A DNA stretch of 64,000 bases, taken from contig NZ_CP113056.1 of the NCBI RefSeq assembly GCF_026625645.1, forward strand, positions 4,439,001 to 4,503,000, in the 5' to 3' direction. Positions 32,104 to 43,146 of this stretch are shown here, piece after piece. A program made the translations under genes and the position numbers. The notes below the pieces were generated by a model. The model worked only from the letters and a program-made list of their open reading frames with translations, had not been told where the DNA came from and ran no database searches. The stretch is from Ancylobacter sp. SL191 (GTDB lineage: Bacteria > Pseudomonadota > Alphaproteobacteria > Rhizobiales > Xanthobacteraceae). The first letter of the stretch is position 1; every line of letters begins with the position of its first letter.

Positions 32104-33822
32104 TCACATATTCGGGTAGTTCGGCCCCCCGCCGCCTTCCGGGGCGACCCAGGTGATGTTCTGGTTGGGATCCTTGATGTCGCAGGTCTTGCAGTGCACG
32201 CAGTTCTGCGCGTTGATCACATAGACCTCCTCGCCATCCTTCTCCACCCACTCATAGACGCCCGCCGGGCAGTAGCGGTGGGACGGGCCGGCATAGACAT
32301 CGTGCTCGGAACGCTTCTGCAGCGCCATATCGGCGACCTTCAGATGCACCGGCTGGTCTTCCTCGTGATTGGTGTTGGACAGGAACACCGAGGAGAGCCG
32401 GTCGAAGGAGACGATGTTGTCCGGGCGCGGGTACTCGATGCGCCGGGACTGCGCCGCCGGCTGCAGCGTCTCATGATCGGCCTTGCCATGCTTGAGCGTG
32501 CCGAAGGGCGAGATGCCGAAGGCGGTGTTCAGCCACATGTCGAGCCCGCCCAGCGCGATGCCGGCATAGGTGCCGAGCTTCGACCAGAGCGGCTTGACGT
32601 TGCGCACCTTCCACAGGTCGCGGCCGATGTCGGAGCCGCGCCAAGCCGCCTCATAGCCGGCGAGCACGTCATGCTCGCGCCCGGCGGCGAGCGCGGCAGC
32701 GGTTGCCTCGGCGGCGAGGATGCCGGAGAGCACGGCGTTATGGCTGCCCTTGATGCGCGGCACATTGATGAAGCCGGCCGAGCAGCCGATCAGCGCCCCG
32801 CCGGGGAAGACGAGCTTCGGCACCGACTGCCAGCCGCCTTCCGTGATGGCACGCGCGCCATAGGAAATGCGCTTGCCGCCCGCCAGCGTCTCGCGCACCA
32901 GCGGGTGGGTCTTGAAGCGCTGGAATTCCTCGAAGGGCGACAGATACGGGTTGGCGTAGTTGAGGTGGACGACGAAGCCCACCATCACCTGGTTGTCTTC
33001 CATATGGTAGAGGAAGGAGCCGCCGCCGGTGGCATTGTCGAGCGGCCAGCCGAAGGAGTGCTGGACGAGGCCGGGCCGGTGCTTTTCCGGCGGCACGGTC
33101 CACAGCTCCTTGAGGCCGAGCCCGAACTTCTGCGGCTCGCGTCCCTCGCCCAGCCCATAGCGGGCGATGAGCTGCTTGGAAAGCTGGCCGCGCGCGCCTT
33201 CCGCGAACAGGGTGTATTTCGCGCGCAGCTCCATGCCGCGTGTGTAGCGATCGGTGATCTCTCCGTCGCGGCCGATCCCCATGTCGCCGGTGGCGATGCC
33301 GACGATGCGGCCTTTCCCGGTCACACTGGCCTGACTGTCCACCTGACTGGCCTGACTGGTCACCTCACTGGACTCATCGACCAGCAGTTCAGCGGCGGCA
33401 AAACCGGGGTAGATCTCGACGCCGAGCGCCTCGGCCTTGGCGGCGAGCCAGCGGCAGACATTGCCGAGCGAGCCAACATAATTGCCGTGGTTGCCCATCA
33501 AGGGCGGCATCAGCGCGTTGGGCAGGCGCAGGGCGCCGGCGGGGCCGAGCAGATAGAAGCGGTCATCGGTTACCGCCGTCGTCAGCGGCGCGTCGGCATC
33601 CTCCCGCCAGTCGGGAAAAAGCCTATCCAGACCAATGGGATCGATGACCGCGCCGGAGAGGATATGGGCGCCGACCTCGGAGCCCTTCTCCACCACCACG
33701 ACCGAGAGATCGGCGTTGATCTGCTTCAGCCGGATCGCCGCCGCCAGTCCCGCCGGGCCCGCCCCGACGATGACGACATCGAATTCCATGGCCTCGCGAT
33801 CCGGCAATTCCGCCGCGTCCAT
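32104..33822 (-). CDS. Electron transfer flavoprotein-ubiquinone oxidoreductase (ETF-QO)
   Basis: A 572-residue inner-membrane-associated FAD/[4Fe-4S] enzyme that passes electrons from ETF (fatty acid and amino acid oxidation) to ubiquinone. The dinucleotide motif VVIVGAGPAGLAAAIRLKQ lies near residues 16-34 and GAHILSGAVIDP follows. The C-terminal ferredoxin-like part has YCPAGVYEW and INAQNCVHCKTCDIKDPNQN, providing the four cluster cysteines. The ATG at 33822 has a GGAGG site. An unusual Ser/Gln/Val-rich insert (about residues 150-166) encoded by a short direct repeat interrupts the region before GRIVGIATGDMG. Confidence 0.93.
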   Translation of the reverse strand: MDAAELPDREAMEFDVVIVGAGPAGLAAAIRLKQINADLSVVVVEKGSEVGAHILSGAVIDPIGLDRLFPDWREDADAPLTTAVTDDRFYLLGPAGALRLPNALMPPLMGNHGNYVGSLGNVCRWLAAKAEALGVEIYPGFAAAELLVDESSEVTSQASQVDSQASVTGKGRIVGIATGDMGIGRDGEITDRYTRGMELRAKYTLFAEGARGQLSKQLIARYGLGEGREPQKFGLGLKELWTVPPEKHRPGLVQHSFGWPLDNATGGGSFLYHMEDNQVMVGFVVHLNYANPYLSPFEEFQRFKTHPLVRETLAGGKRISYGARAITEGGWQSVPKLVFPGGALIGCSAGFINVPRIKGSHNAVLSGILAAEATAAALAAGREHDVLAGYEAAWRGSDIGRDLWKVRNVKPLWSKLGTYAGIALGGLDMWLNTAFGISPFGTLKHGKADHETLQPAAQSRRIEYPRPDNIVSFDRLSSVFLSNTNHEEDQPVHLKVADMALQKRSEHDVYAGPSHRYCPAGVYEWVEKDGEEVYVINAQNCVHCKTCDIKDPNQNITWVAPEGGGGPNYPNM

Positions 33823-33932
33823 AGCTGCCTCCGGCGCTCCCGCATGTTCTCTGGACTTCTTCCACGCTTGCCGCCCCCTGACAACCATCCCGCGGCGCGA
33901 TAAGGTCATCCCTTGGACGGAAGAAGGCCCTT

Positions 33933-34820
33933 ATGGACCCGAGACTTAACGAGCGCGACGCGATTGCCGACATCCTCGCCTTCCATGTGGAGGCGGGCGT
34001 CGATGTGGCGCTCGGCGACGCGCCGGTGGACCGTTTCGAGGAAAGCGCCCGCGAGCGCAGCATGCTCCGGCCGCGCCCGCAGGTCGCTGAATCGCGGCCC
34101 GCGCCGAGCGCCCCGGCGCCCGCGCGCCCGGCACATATTACCTCCCGCGCCCCCACCCCGGCCGCTCCTGCCCTGCCGGGCGACGCCCCGCCACCCCCGG
34201 ACATCGCCGCCATCGAGGCCCGCGAAGCCGCCGCCTCAGCCCCGACGCTGGAGGCGCTTTCCGAGCTGCTGCAAGGGTTTGACGGCTGCCCGCTGAAGCA
34301 CACGGCGACGCGTCTGGTGTTCGCCGACGGCAATCCGCGTGCGCGTCTCATGCTGGTCGGCGAAGCGCCGGGCCGCGACGAGGACATCGAGGGCAAGCCG
34401 TTCGTCGGGCGCTCCGGCAAGCTGCTCGACCGGATGCTCGCGGCGATCGGCATCGACCGCACCCGCGCCTATATCGCCAATGTCGTACCCTGGCGCCCGC
34501 CCGGCAACCGCACGCCGACACCGCAGGAAACCGCGATCTGCCTGCCGTTCATCCGCCGGCAGATCGAACTGGCGGACCCCGACATCCTCGTCTGCCTAGG
34601 GGGCCCCTCCGCGCAAACGCTGCTGGGAATCACCGACGGCATCACCAAGGCGCGGGGGCGTTGGCAGGAATATAATACCGGCACACGGACCATTCCCGCG
34701 CTGGCGACCTTCCACCCGGCCTATCTGCTGCGCAGCCCGCTGGGAAAACGCATGGTTTGGCGGGATCTTATGGCAATCGAGGCGAAGCTGGCCGAGTTCG
34801 GCGCCAATCCGCGCCCCTGA
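33933..34820 (+). CDS. Uracil-DNA glycosylase, family 4-like (UDGa)
   Basis: A 295-residue protein. The first 90 residues are Ala/Pro-rich and probably disordered, as in many alphaproteobacterial homologues. The catalytic domain has motif I VGEAPGRDEDIEGKPFVGRSG (about residues 142-162), NVVPWRPPGNRTPT and the C-terminal HPAYLLRSPLGKR. Family 4 enzymes carry a [4Fe-4S] cluster with four cysteines; here I see one at DGCPLKH and two at ICLPF and VCLGG, so the first cysteine of the usual CxxC seems absent. It removes uracil from DNA in base excision repair. Divergent to ETF-QO. Confidence 0.87.
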   Translation: MDPRLNERDAIADILAFHVEAGVDVALGDAPVDRFEESARERSMLRPRPQVAESRPAPSAPAPARPAHITSRAPTPAAPALPGDAPPPPDIAAIEAREAAASAPTLEALSELLQGFDGCPLKHTATRLVFADGNPRARLMLVGEAPGRDEDIEGKPFVGRSGKLLDRMLAAIGIDRTRAYIANVVPWRPPGNRTPTPQETAICLPFIRRQIELADPDILVCLGGPSAQTLLGITDGITKARGRWQEYNTGTRTIPALATFHPAYLLRSPLGKRMVWRDLMAIEAKLAEFGANPRP

Positions 34821-34947
34821 GCGGGGGCGCGGCGAAGAAGCGCGCGAATTGAACACGCCGACACATTTGAGTTATTCCATCCAGCGGTAAGCGGGCTTAC
34901 TCTCCCAACGTCACGCCGACGCGGCGACGACAAGCATGGGGAGCACG

Positions 34948-36360
34948 ATGGAATTCGATCCCGTCCTTCTGGCGCGAATCCAGTTCGCCTTCACGATCTC
35001 CTTCCACGTCATTTTCCCCGGCTTTACCATTGGCCTCGCCGCCTATGTCGCGACGCTGGAAGTGCTGTGGATCGCCACCGGGCAGGAGCGCTACCACCGC
35101 ATCGCGCGCTTCTTCACCAAGATCTTCGCCGTGTCCTTCGCCATGGGCGTGGTGTCCGGCATCGTACTATCGTACCAGTTCGGCACGAATTGGAGCCATT
35201 TCTCCCGCGTCGTCGGCAACGTCATCGGCCCGCTGATCGGCTATGAAGTGCTGACCGCCTTCTTCCTGGAGGCGACCTTCCTCGGCATCATGCTGTTCGG
35301 CTGGAACAAGGTGCCGCGCGGGCTGCACGTCTTCGCCTGCATCATGGTGGCGCTCGGCACCTCGCTCTCCGCCTTCTGGATCCTCTCCGCCAATAGCTGG
35401 ATGCAGACCCCGGCGGGCCATGAGGTGATCGACGGCATCGCCCATCCGGTGGACTGGCTGGCCATCATCTTCAACCCCAGCTTCCCCTACCGCTTCGCCC
35501 ATATGCTGACCGCCTGCTACCTCACCACCGCCTTCGTGGTGCTCGCGGTGGGCGCACGCTATGTCTATCAGGGCCGCTTCGGCGAAGACGGGCGCACCAT
35601 GATGCGCATGGCCATCGGCCTCATCGCCATCTTCGCCCCCATGCAGGCCTATATCGGCGATTCCCATGGGCTCAACACGCTGGAGCACCAGCCGGCCAAG
35701 ATCGCGGCGCTGGAGGCGCATTGGGAGAATGTGCCGGGCGAGAACGGCATCCCGCTGGTGCTGTTCGCCATTCCCAATGAGGCGGCCGAACGCAATGATT
35801 ACCAGATCGCCATCCCGCATCTCGGCAGCCTGCTGCTCACCCATAGCTGGGAGGGCACCTTTCCGGGCCTGAAGGAATACGCCCCGAACGACCGCCCGCC
35901 CGTGGTGATCCCGTTCTTCGCCTTCCGCATCATGGTCGGTATCGGGATACTTATGATCTGCATCGGCTGGTGCGGCGCCTGGCTGCTCTGGCGCCGGCGG
36001 CTGTTCGAGACCGACTGGTATCTGGCGCCGGTGCAGTTCGTCTGGCCACTCGGCTTCATCGCCGTGCTGTCGGGCTGGTTCGTGACGGAGGTCGGCCGGC
36101 AGCCCTGGGTCGCCACGGGCATCCTGCGCACGGTAGACGCCATCTCGCCCGTCGCCGGCTGGGCGGTAGCGACCACGCTCGCTCTGTTCGTCGTGGTCTA
36201 TGCCGTCGTGTTCTCCGGCGGCATCTACTACATCAACCGCCTCATCGCCCGCGGACCGAAGGACGAAGCGGTGGACGCGCCCAATGAGGGCATGCCCAGC
36301 CGCCCCCTCGCCTCGGCCCACGAGGCGACCCGTGCCGCCATCAACGCCCCGGGGGAATGA
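34948..36360 (+). CDS. cydA: Cyanide-insensitive bd-type quinol oxidase subunit I (CioA/CydA)
   Basis: A 470-residue membrane subunit with about nine helices. The start MEFDPVLLARIQFAFTISFH is preceded by GGGGAG and matches CioA-type proteins; an ATG four codons upstream is less likely. Haem-ligand positions include the His in ISFH, and the GRQPW motif in EVGRQPWVATGILRT is conserved. The quinol-binding Q loop is short, which marks the CIO subclass over E. coli-like CydA. The enzyme reduces O2 with quinol without pumping protons. cydB follows after three bases. Confidence 0.92.
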   Translation: MEFDPVLLARIQFAFTISFHVIFPGFTIGLAAYVATLEVLWIATGQERYHRIARFFTKIFAVSFAMGVVSGIVLSYQFGTNWSHFSRVVGNVIGPLIGYEVLTAFFLEATFLGIMLFGWNKVPRGLHVFACIMVALGTSLSAFWILSANSWMQTPAGHEVIDGIAHPVDWLAIIFNPSFPYRFAHMLTACYLTTAFVVLAVGARYVYQGRFGEDGRTMMRMAIGLIAIFAPMQAYIGDSHGLNTLEHQPAKIAALEAHWENVPGENGIPLVLFAIPNEAAERNDYQIAIPHLGSLLLTHSWEGTFPGLKEYAPNDRPPVVIPFFAFRIMVGIGILMICIGWCGAWLLWRRRLFETDWYLAPVQFVWPLGFIAVLSGWFVTEVGRQPWVATGILRTVDAISPVAGWAVATTLALFVVVYAVVFSGGIYYINRLIARGPKDEAVDAPNEGMPSRPLASAHEATRAAINAPGE

Positions 36361-36363
36361 GCC

Positions 36364-37386
36364 ATGGATATGAGCGTCGGAATGGTCTGGTACCTGCCCG
36401 TCATCTGGTCGCTGCTGCTGGCGGTCGCCATCGCCATGTATGTGGTGCTGGACGGGTTCGATCTCGGCATCGGCATCCTCTTTCCCTTCGCCCGGAGCGA
36501 CGTGGAAAAGGACCAGATGATGAGCTCCGTCGCCCCGTTCTGGGACGGCAACGAAACCTGGTTGATCCTCGGCGGCGGCGGGCTGCTGGTCGCCTTCCCC
36601 CTCGCCTACTCCATTGTGATGCCGGCGCTTTATCTGCCGGTCATCTTCATGCTGCTGGCGCTGGTGTTCCGCGGCGTGGCCTTCGAGTTCCGCCATGTGG
36701 CCGATACCAGCCGCTTCATCTGGAACATCGCCTTCGCCGGCGGCTCGACGCTCGCGGCCTTCTTTCAGGGCGTGCTGCTCGGCGGCTTCGTGCAGGGCAT
36801 CAAGGTCGAGAACAACGCCTTTGCCGGCGGCCCGCTCGACTGGGCGACGCCCTTCGCCCTGTTCTGCGGGCTCGGCGTCGTCGCCGGCTACGCGCTGATC
36901 GGCAGCACCTGGATCATCATGAAGACCGAGGGCGCCGCCGCCCGCCATGCCCGCGGCCACGCCAAGCTGCTGCTGCCGACCGTGCTGGTGTTCATGGCCA
37001 TTGTCAGCCTGTGGACGCCGATCGCCTTCCCGCGCATCGCCGACCGCTGGTTCACCACGCCGAACCTGTTCTACCTCGCCCCCGTGCCGCTGCTGACGCT
37101 GCTGCTCGCCTGGTTTGTCTGGCGCTGGCTGGAGGAAGGGCGCGAGAACCGGCCGTTCTTCGGCGTCATCGGCCTGTTTCTGCTCGGCTATCTCGGCATC
37201 GGGATCTCGATCTTCCCCTATCTCATCCCGCCGAGCCTGACGGTGTGGGAGACCGCCGCCGCCCCCGCCAGCCAGATCTTCATGCTGATCGGCACCATCT
37301 TCATGCTGCCGATCGTGCTGGGCTATGTCGCCTTCGTGTACTGGCTGTTCCGCGGCAAGGTGCGCGAGGGCGAGAGCTACCACTAG
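36364..37386 (+). CDS. cydB: bd-type quinol oxidase subunit II (CydB/CioB)
   Basis: A 340-residue membrane protein with about eight helices. It opens with WYLPVIWSLLLAVAIAMYVVLDGFDLGIG and includes FWDGNETWLILGGGGLLVAFP, both hallmarks of CydB. It forms the heterodimer with the upstream subunit I. I looked for a small CydX-type subunit after the stop at 37386 and saw none before the convergent rnhB gene, which is usual for CIO-type operons. Confidence 0.93.
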   Translation: MDMSVGMVWYLPVIWSLLLAVAIAMYVVLDGFDLGIGILFPFARSDVEKDQMMSSVAPFWDGNETWLILGGGGLLVAFPLAYSIVMPALYLPVIFMLLALVFRGVAFEFRHVADTSRFIWNIAFAGGSTLAAFFQGVLLGGFVQGIKVENNAFAGGPLDWATPFALFCGLGVVAGYALIGSTWIIMKTEGAAARHARGHAKLLLPTVLVFMAIVSLWTPIAFPRIADRWFTTPNLFYLAPVPLLTLLLAWFVWRWLEEGRENRPFFGVIGLFLLGYLGIGISIFPYLIPPSLTVWETAAAPASQIFMLIGTIFMLPIVLGYVAFVYWLFRGKVREGESYH

Positions 37387-37416
37387 CTGCCCGCCAAACC
37401 TCCCGCCGGCGGGCGA

Positions 37417-38061
37417 TCACTCCGCCGGCGTCATCCGCGCGCGGATCGGCGCGAAGGAGGTGCGATGATGCCGGCACACGCCGAGCGAGGCCAGCGCGGC
37501 CTGATGCTCCGGGGTGCCATAGCCCATGTGCCGCTCGAAGCCATAGCCGGGATGGGCGACGCCGAGCGAGGCCATCAGCCGGTCGCGCGTGACCTTGGCG
37601 ACGATGGAGGCGGCGGCGATGGAGGCGACGAGCCCGTCCCCGCCGATGATGGCGCGGGCCACGCAATTCACCGGCGGTATATCATTGCCATCGACCAGCA
37701 CGAGACGCGGCCGGCGCGGCAGGCCGGCGGTCGCCCGCGCCAACGCCCAGAGCGTCGCCTGCCGGATATTGTGGGTGTCGATCCGCACGGGCGGGGCGAA
37801 GGCAAGCGACACTTCGGCAGTGGCGCAGATCACCTCGAACAGCTTCTCGCGCTGGGCCAGCGTCAGGCGCTTGGAATCGTCGAGACCTTCCGGCACGCGC
37901 TCGGGATCGAGCACGACGGCGCAGGCGACCACCGGCCCGGCAAGCGGCCCGCGCCCGACCTCGTCGGCGCCGGCCACCGGCACCTCGCCAGCCGCCCAGG
38001 CGGCGCGCTCATGGGCAAAATCAGGTTTACGGCGGGGCTCCGCCCTAGGTCTCGCAGCCAT
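37417..38061 (-). CDS. rnhB: Ribonuclease HII
   Basis: A 214-residue cytoplasmic nuclease that removes ribonucleotides and RNA primers from DNA. The active-site motifs are [18 protein letters not shown] (Asp-Glu pair), DDSKRLT and LVLVDGND, plus [12 protein letters not shown] and [14 protein letters not shown]. The ATG at 38061 was chosen; a GTG 21 bases upstream is possible. The gene converges with cydB. Confidence 0.94.
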   Translation of the reverse strand: MAARPRAEPRRKPDFAHERAAWAAGEVPVAGADEVGRGPLAGPVVACAVVLDPERVPEGLDDSKRLTLAQREKLFEVICATAEVSLAFAPPVRIDTHNIRQATLWALARATAGLPRRPRLVLVDGNDIPPVNCVARAIIGGDGLVASIAAASIVAKVTRDRLMASLGVAHPGYGFERHMGYGTPEHQAALASLGVCRHHRTSFAPIRARMTPAE

Positions 38062-38204
38062 CGGATCCCGTGATACCGGCACGACTCATGCCCCCGGAAC
38101 GGGGAGCGCGCGCACCATGCCGCCGGCGCACGACAGACGCAACGGCACCATTGGCAAGGTGCGGGAATGCGCCTAAGCCTGCCGTCATCGGCGGGGAGAA
38201 GCCC

Positions 38205-38828
38205 ATGAACATCTCGGAGCGTATCGAGGAATTCGTCACCCTCTGGGTGGTGATCGATCCCCTCGGCACGCTGCCGGTCTTCCTTGCCGTGACCGCCACG
38301 CTCGACGCCGCCTCACGGCGCAAGGCGGCGGTGCTGTCGACACTGGTCTCCTTCGGCGTGCTGGTTTTCTTCGCCATGGCCGGCCACTGGCTGCTGCGGG
38401 CGATGGATGTCTCCATCCATTCCTTCCAGATCGCCGGTGCTATCGTCCTTTTCCTGTTCGCGCTCACCATGATCCATGGCAAGAGCCACACCGACGCGCA
38501 GACCCCAGCCGAGACCAGCCCGATGGAGATCGCCATCTACCCGCTGGCGATCCCCTCCATCGCCAGCCCGGGCGCCATGCTGGCGGCGGTGGTGCTGACC
38601 GACAATGCCCGGCACAATTTCCCCGACCGGGCGCTGACCATCGTCGTGTTCAGCATCGTGCTGCTGATTACGCTGCTCATCATGCTGGCCGCCGGCCCGC
38701 TCGGCCGGCTGATCGGGCGCGGCGGCGCCTCGATCATCAGCCGCGTCATGGGCATGATCCTGGCCGCGCTCGCCGTGGATCTCGGCCTCAGCGCCGCCGC
38801 GGACTGGCTGAATCTGCCGCCGATCTGA
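38205..38828 (+). CDS. MarC-family integral membrane protein
   Basis: A 207-residue protein of six predicted helices with the MarC/UPF0056 signatures VVIDPLGTLPVFLAVT near the N-terminus and YPLAIPSIASPGAMLAAVVL in the middle, and the C-terminal ISRVMGMILAALAVDLGL. GGGGAGAA precedes the ATG. The family was once linked to multidrug resistance but that has been withdrawn; the function is unknown. Confidence 0.9.
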   Translation: MNISERIEEFVTLWVVIDPLGTLPVFLAVTATLDAASRRKAAVLSTLVSFGVLVFFAMAGHWLLRAMDVSIHSFQIAGAIVLFLFALTMIHGKSHTDAQTPAETSPMEIAIYPLAIPSIASPGAMLAAVVLTDNARHNFPDRALTIVVFSIVLLITLLIMLAAGPLGRLIGRGGASIISRVMGMILAALAVDLGLSAAADWLNLPPI

Positions 38829-38852
38829 TCCCGCCTCAGGTCTCCGCCGACG

Positions 38853-39734
38853 TCACGTCTCCACCGGCGGCGGGGCGCCGAGGTGCTTGGCGAAAAAGTC
38901 GAGCGTGCGGCCCCAGGCGAGCTCGGCGGCGGCGGGATCGAAGCGGGTCGGGCTGGTGTCGTTGTTGAAGGCATGGTTCGCGCCCTCATAGACATAGATC
39001 GTGTAGTCCGTGCCAGCCTTCTTCAGCGCGTCCTCATAGGCCGGAATGCCCTCATTGATGCGGTTGTCGAGCCCTGCATAGTGCAGCAGGAGCGCGGCCT
39101 TGATGTCCGCCACGCGCTCAAGCGGCGGCTGCATGCCGTAATAGGCAACGCCCGCCTTCAACTCGGGGCTCGCCTCCGCCAGCAAATTCAACATCGCCCC
39201 GCCCCAGCAGAAGCCAACGGCCCCGACGGCGCCCGTCGAATCCGGATGCGCGGCGAGAAAGGTCACGGCATCCACCGCGCGCATCACCGTGGTCGGGCGG
39301 TCCAGCGCGGCGATCATCTCGCGCCCGCGATCCTCATTCTCCGGCGTGCCGCCATCGACGGAAAGGAAATCGACGCCGAAGGCGAGATAGCCGGCAAGCG
39401 CCATGCGCCGCGTCACGTCCTTGATGTGCGGGTTCAGACCGCGATTCTCATGGATGACGATCACGCCCGGCCGCTTGGCCGCCACGCGCCTGGCCCGCAC
39501 GAGGTATCCTTTGACCGTCGCGCCGCCGGACTCATAGCTCGCCATGGTGATCTCAAGCCGGGGATCATTGTCCTCGACAATGGCGGCGCGGGCATAGTCG
39601 TTCATCAGCGCCGGCAGCAGTGCGCTGGCCGCCGCGACCGAGCCGGCCAGTGTCGCGAGCCGCTCCATGAACTCGCGTCGATCGAGCTGGCCATGCGTGA
39701 AGCGGTCATAGAGATCGATGATGCGCTGGTCCAA
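38853..39734 (-). CDS. Dienelactone hydrolase family protein with Tat-like leader
   Basis: A 293-residue alpha/beta hydrolase. The start is best read as TTG at 39734 (GGGAGGG site upstream), giving MDQRIIDLYDRFTHG, the usual opening of this subfamily. A Tat-type leader follows: DRREFMERLATLAGSVAAASALLPAL. The catalytic cysteine is in GFCWGG (about residue 176) and the histidine in GANHAF (about residue 256), as in carboxymethylenebutenolidases. The PGVIVIHENRGLNPHIKDV segment is diagnostic. The physiological substrate of these exported homologues is unknown. An ATG at 39776 would add 14 residues. Confidence 0.85.
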   Translation of the reverse strand: MDQRIIDLYDRFTHGQLDRREFMERLATLAGSVAAASALLPALMNDYARAAIVEDNDPRLEITMASYESGGATVKGYLVRARRVAAKRPGVIVIHENRGLNPHIKDVTRRMALAGYLAFGVDFLSVDGGTPENEDRGREMIAALDRPTTVMRAVDAVTFLAAHPDSTGAVGAVGFCWGGAMLNLLAEASPELKAGVAYYGMQPPLERVADIKAALLLHYAGLDNRINEGIPAYEDALKKAGTDYTIYVYEGANHAFNNDTSPTRFDPAAAELAWGRTLDFFAKHLGAPPPVET

Positions 39735-39836
39735 GCTGCCCTCCCGCCTGCTGTTGGACGATACGGCGCGCAGCATGGCCCGGCGACGACGCCGGGGCAC
39801 ATCAGAAGTCCGGGAGCGGTATCATCGCGCCGCAAC

Positions 39837-39867
39837 GAAAAAGGGCGCCGCTCGCGCGACGCCCTTC
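39837..39867 (-). terminator. Rho-independent terminator of groESL
   Basis: Read on the minus strand: GGGCGTCGC-GCGA-GCGGCGCCC followed by TTTTTC, a stable stem with U-tract. It lies beyond the tandem groEL-tail repeats, about 230 bases from the functional groEL stop codon. Confidence 0.9.
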
Positions 39868-39900
39868 ATTCTTGTCACAGGCTGTGCTGGTGGGCTTCGA

Positions 39901-41761
<1,861 letters not shown>

Positions 41762-41838
41762 TCAGTCCCGGCGCGGCGCCCGAAGGGCGGCATCACGGCA
41801 CGGGACATCAGGGTCGGTTCGTCAGGCGAGGCGACGCC

Positions 41839-42135
41839 TCAGCCGACGATGCCGAGAATGTCGGATTCCTTCATGATCAGGACGTCCTGACCGTCGATCT
41901 TCACTTCGGTGCCGGACCACTTGCCGAACAGCACCTTGTCGCCGGACTTCACGTCGAGCGGGACGAGCTTGCCGGCCTCGTCGCGGGCGCCCGGGCCGAC
42001 GGCGATGACTTCGCCCTGGGAGGGCTTTTCCTTGGCGCTGTCGGGGATGATGATGCCGCCTGCGGTCTTCTCTTCCGCATCGAGGCGCTTCACCACGATA
42101 CGATCATGCAGGGGACGAAACTTCAGCTTGGCCAT
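41839..42135 (-). CDS. groS: Co-chaperonin GroES (10 kDa)
   Basis: A 98-residue co-chaperonin forming the heptameric lid of GroEL. It starts [20 protein letters not shown], contains the mobile loop [21 protein letters not shown] and ends [10 protein letters not shown]. The ATG at 42135 follows GGAGCGCC. It is the first gene of the groESL operon. Confidence 0.98.
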   Translation of the reverse strand: MAKLKFRPLHDRIVVKRLDAEEKTAGGIIIPDSAKEKPSQGEVIAVGPGARDEAGKLVPLDVKSGDKVLFGKWSGTEVKIDGQDVLIMKESDILGIVG

Positions 42136-42191
42136 CTGGCGCTCCTCGGATCTTCCGCTCTGGCGCCGCCGTTGGCGCCGTTGGAATGGCT

Positions 42192-42218
42192 TTAGCACTC
42201 TTTCGTTCCGAGTGCCAA
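42192..42218 (-). promoter_or_regulatory. CIRCE element (HrcA operator)
   Basis: TTAGCACTC (42192-42200), nine-base spacer, GAGTGCCAA (42210-42218): the CIRCE inverted repeat with one deviation from the consensus GAGTGCTAA. It lies 57 bases upstream of groS, so HrcA should repress groESL until heat shock. Confidence 0.95.
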
Positions 42219-42313
42219 AGCCGGTGCGGAGATAGGTAGCGCCGGGTGGGGTGTCAAGCCGCCTGCTGCGGCGAAAATAGGGACGACGCAGCGGCAACGA
42301 GGCGCCATTCACG

Positions 42314-42345
42314 CAAAAAGCCCGGCCGTGGCGGACCGGGCTTTG
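42314..42345 (-). terminator. Rho-independent terminator after the phasin gene
   Basis: On the minus strand AGCCCGGTCC ... GGCCGGGCT followed by TTTTTG. It lies 34 bases after the phasin stop and before the groES promoter. Confidence 0.88.
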
Positions 42346-42378
42346 CGAGTTGGTATCAGCGTTCCGGCGGACCGGGGC

Positions 42379-42870
42379 TCAGGAGGCTTTCTTGATCGAC
42401 TTCTCGACCGAGGCCTTGATCGGCTCGGCGGTCTCGGCGGCAACCTTCTGGGCGATCGTCGAGAGTTCCTTGGCCTGCGCCGAGAGAACGTCGAACTGCT
42501 TGCGCATGTGGCCGGTCGAGAGCTCGACAGCCTCGGACACGCTCTTGGTGCCGAGCAGCGCGCCGACATAGTCGAAGGCCGCGTTCACATTGGCGCGCAG
42601 CGACTCGAGCGCCACCGCATTGTACTCGGCCACGCCCTTGGACGCGGTGGTGTAGGTGTCCTCGAGCAGGTCGGTGGTCTCTTCAGCGTTGGTCTTCATC
42701 TTCTCATACGCCTCACGAGCGGTTTGGACGCTCTTCTCCGCCATTTCGCGAACCACGGCCGGCACTTCGAGATTGGCCAGGTCGATCTTCGGCAGGGCGG
42801 ATTCAAAAGCGGCGGTGGCCGCCTTGGCAGTCTTCTTCGCTGACGGCGGAACGGTGGTGGCGTCAACCAT
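42379..42870 (-). CDS. Phasin family protein (polyhydroxyalkanoate granule coat)
   Basis: A 163-residue helical protein. It starts MVDATTVPPSAKKTAKAATAAFE, followed by PKIDLANLEVPAVVREMAEKSVQTAREAYEK and the phasin core (VALESLRANVNAAFDYVGALLGTKSVSEAVELSTGHMRKQFD). Phasins coat PHB granules and limit their size. It is followed by its own terminator. The upstream region carries a long near-perfect palindrome that may bind the PHA regulator PhaR. A second phasin lies upstream on the same strand. Confidence 0.92.
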   Translation of the reverse strand: MVDATTVPPSAKKTAKAATAAFESALPKIDLANLEVPAVVREMAEKSVQTAREAYEKMKTNAEETTDLLEDTYTTASKGVAEYNAVALESLRANVNAAFDYVGALLGTKSVSEAVELSTGHMRKQFDVLSAQAKELSTIAQKVAAETAEPIKASVEKSIKKAS

Positions 42871-42995
42871 GATTTTTCTCCTCGCGTTCGCGGGTCGTGA
42901 CAAACAAGGCGGCCAGCGCATCCGCGCATGGCTGCGACCGCCTTCGACTTGGCCGACGCGGCATCCCGAGGAGCCCACCCAAGTCGCACACTCTA

Positions 42996-43030
42996 ATTGT
43001 GCAATGCAATATCATATTGCAATGCACAAT
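42996..43030. promoter_or_regulatory. Long near-perfect palindrome upstream of phasin gene (candidate PhaR site)
   Basis: Two 17-base arms (ATTGTGCAATGCAATAT and ATATTGCAATGCACAAT) around a single central C, with one mismatch pair. Repeated TTGCAATGC-type motifs recall TGC-rich PhaR operators. It sits 126 bases before the phasin start. Confidence 0.55.
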
Positions 43031-43146
43031 CAAGCCCGTTTGGCCGATTTTTTTGCGCTCTGGCGCCAAAATGCGCACACACTGACGTTACGGCACATAC
43101 GGGCCGGAACGCAGGGGAAGGTCGCCTGCCCGACGCGCGATCAGGA

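Noticed and set aside
35167..37383. 738-codon minus-strand open frame
   Set aside because: Antisense of cydAB, which are well conserved; composition is typical of a GC shadow.
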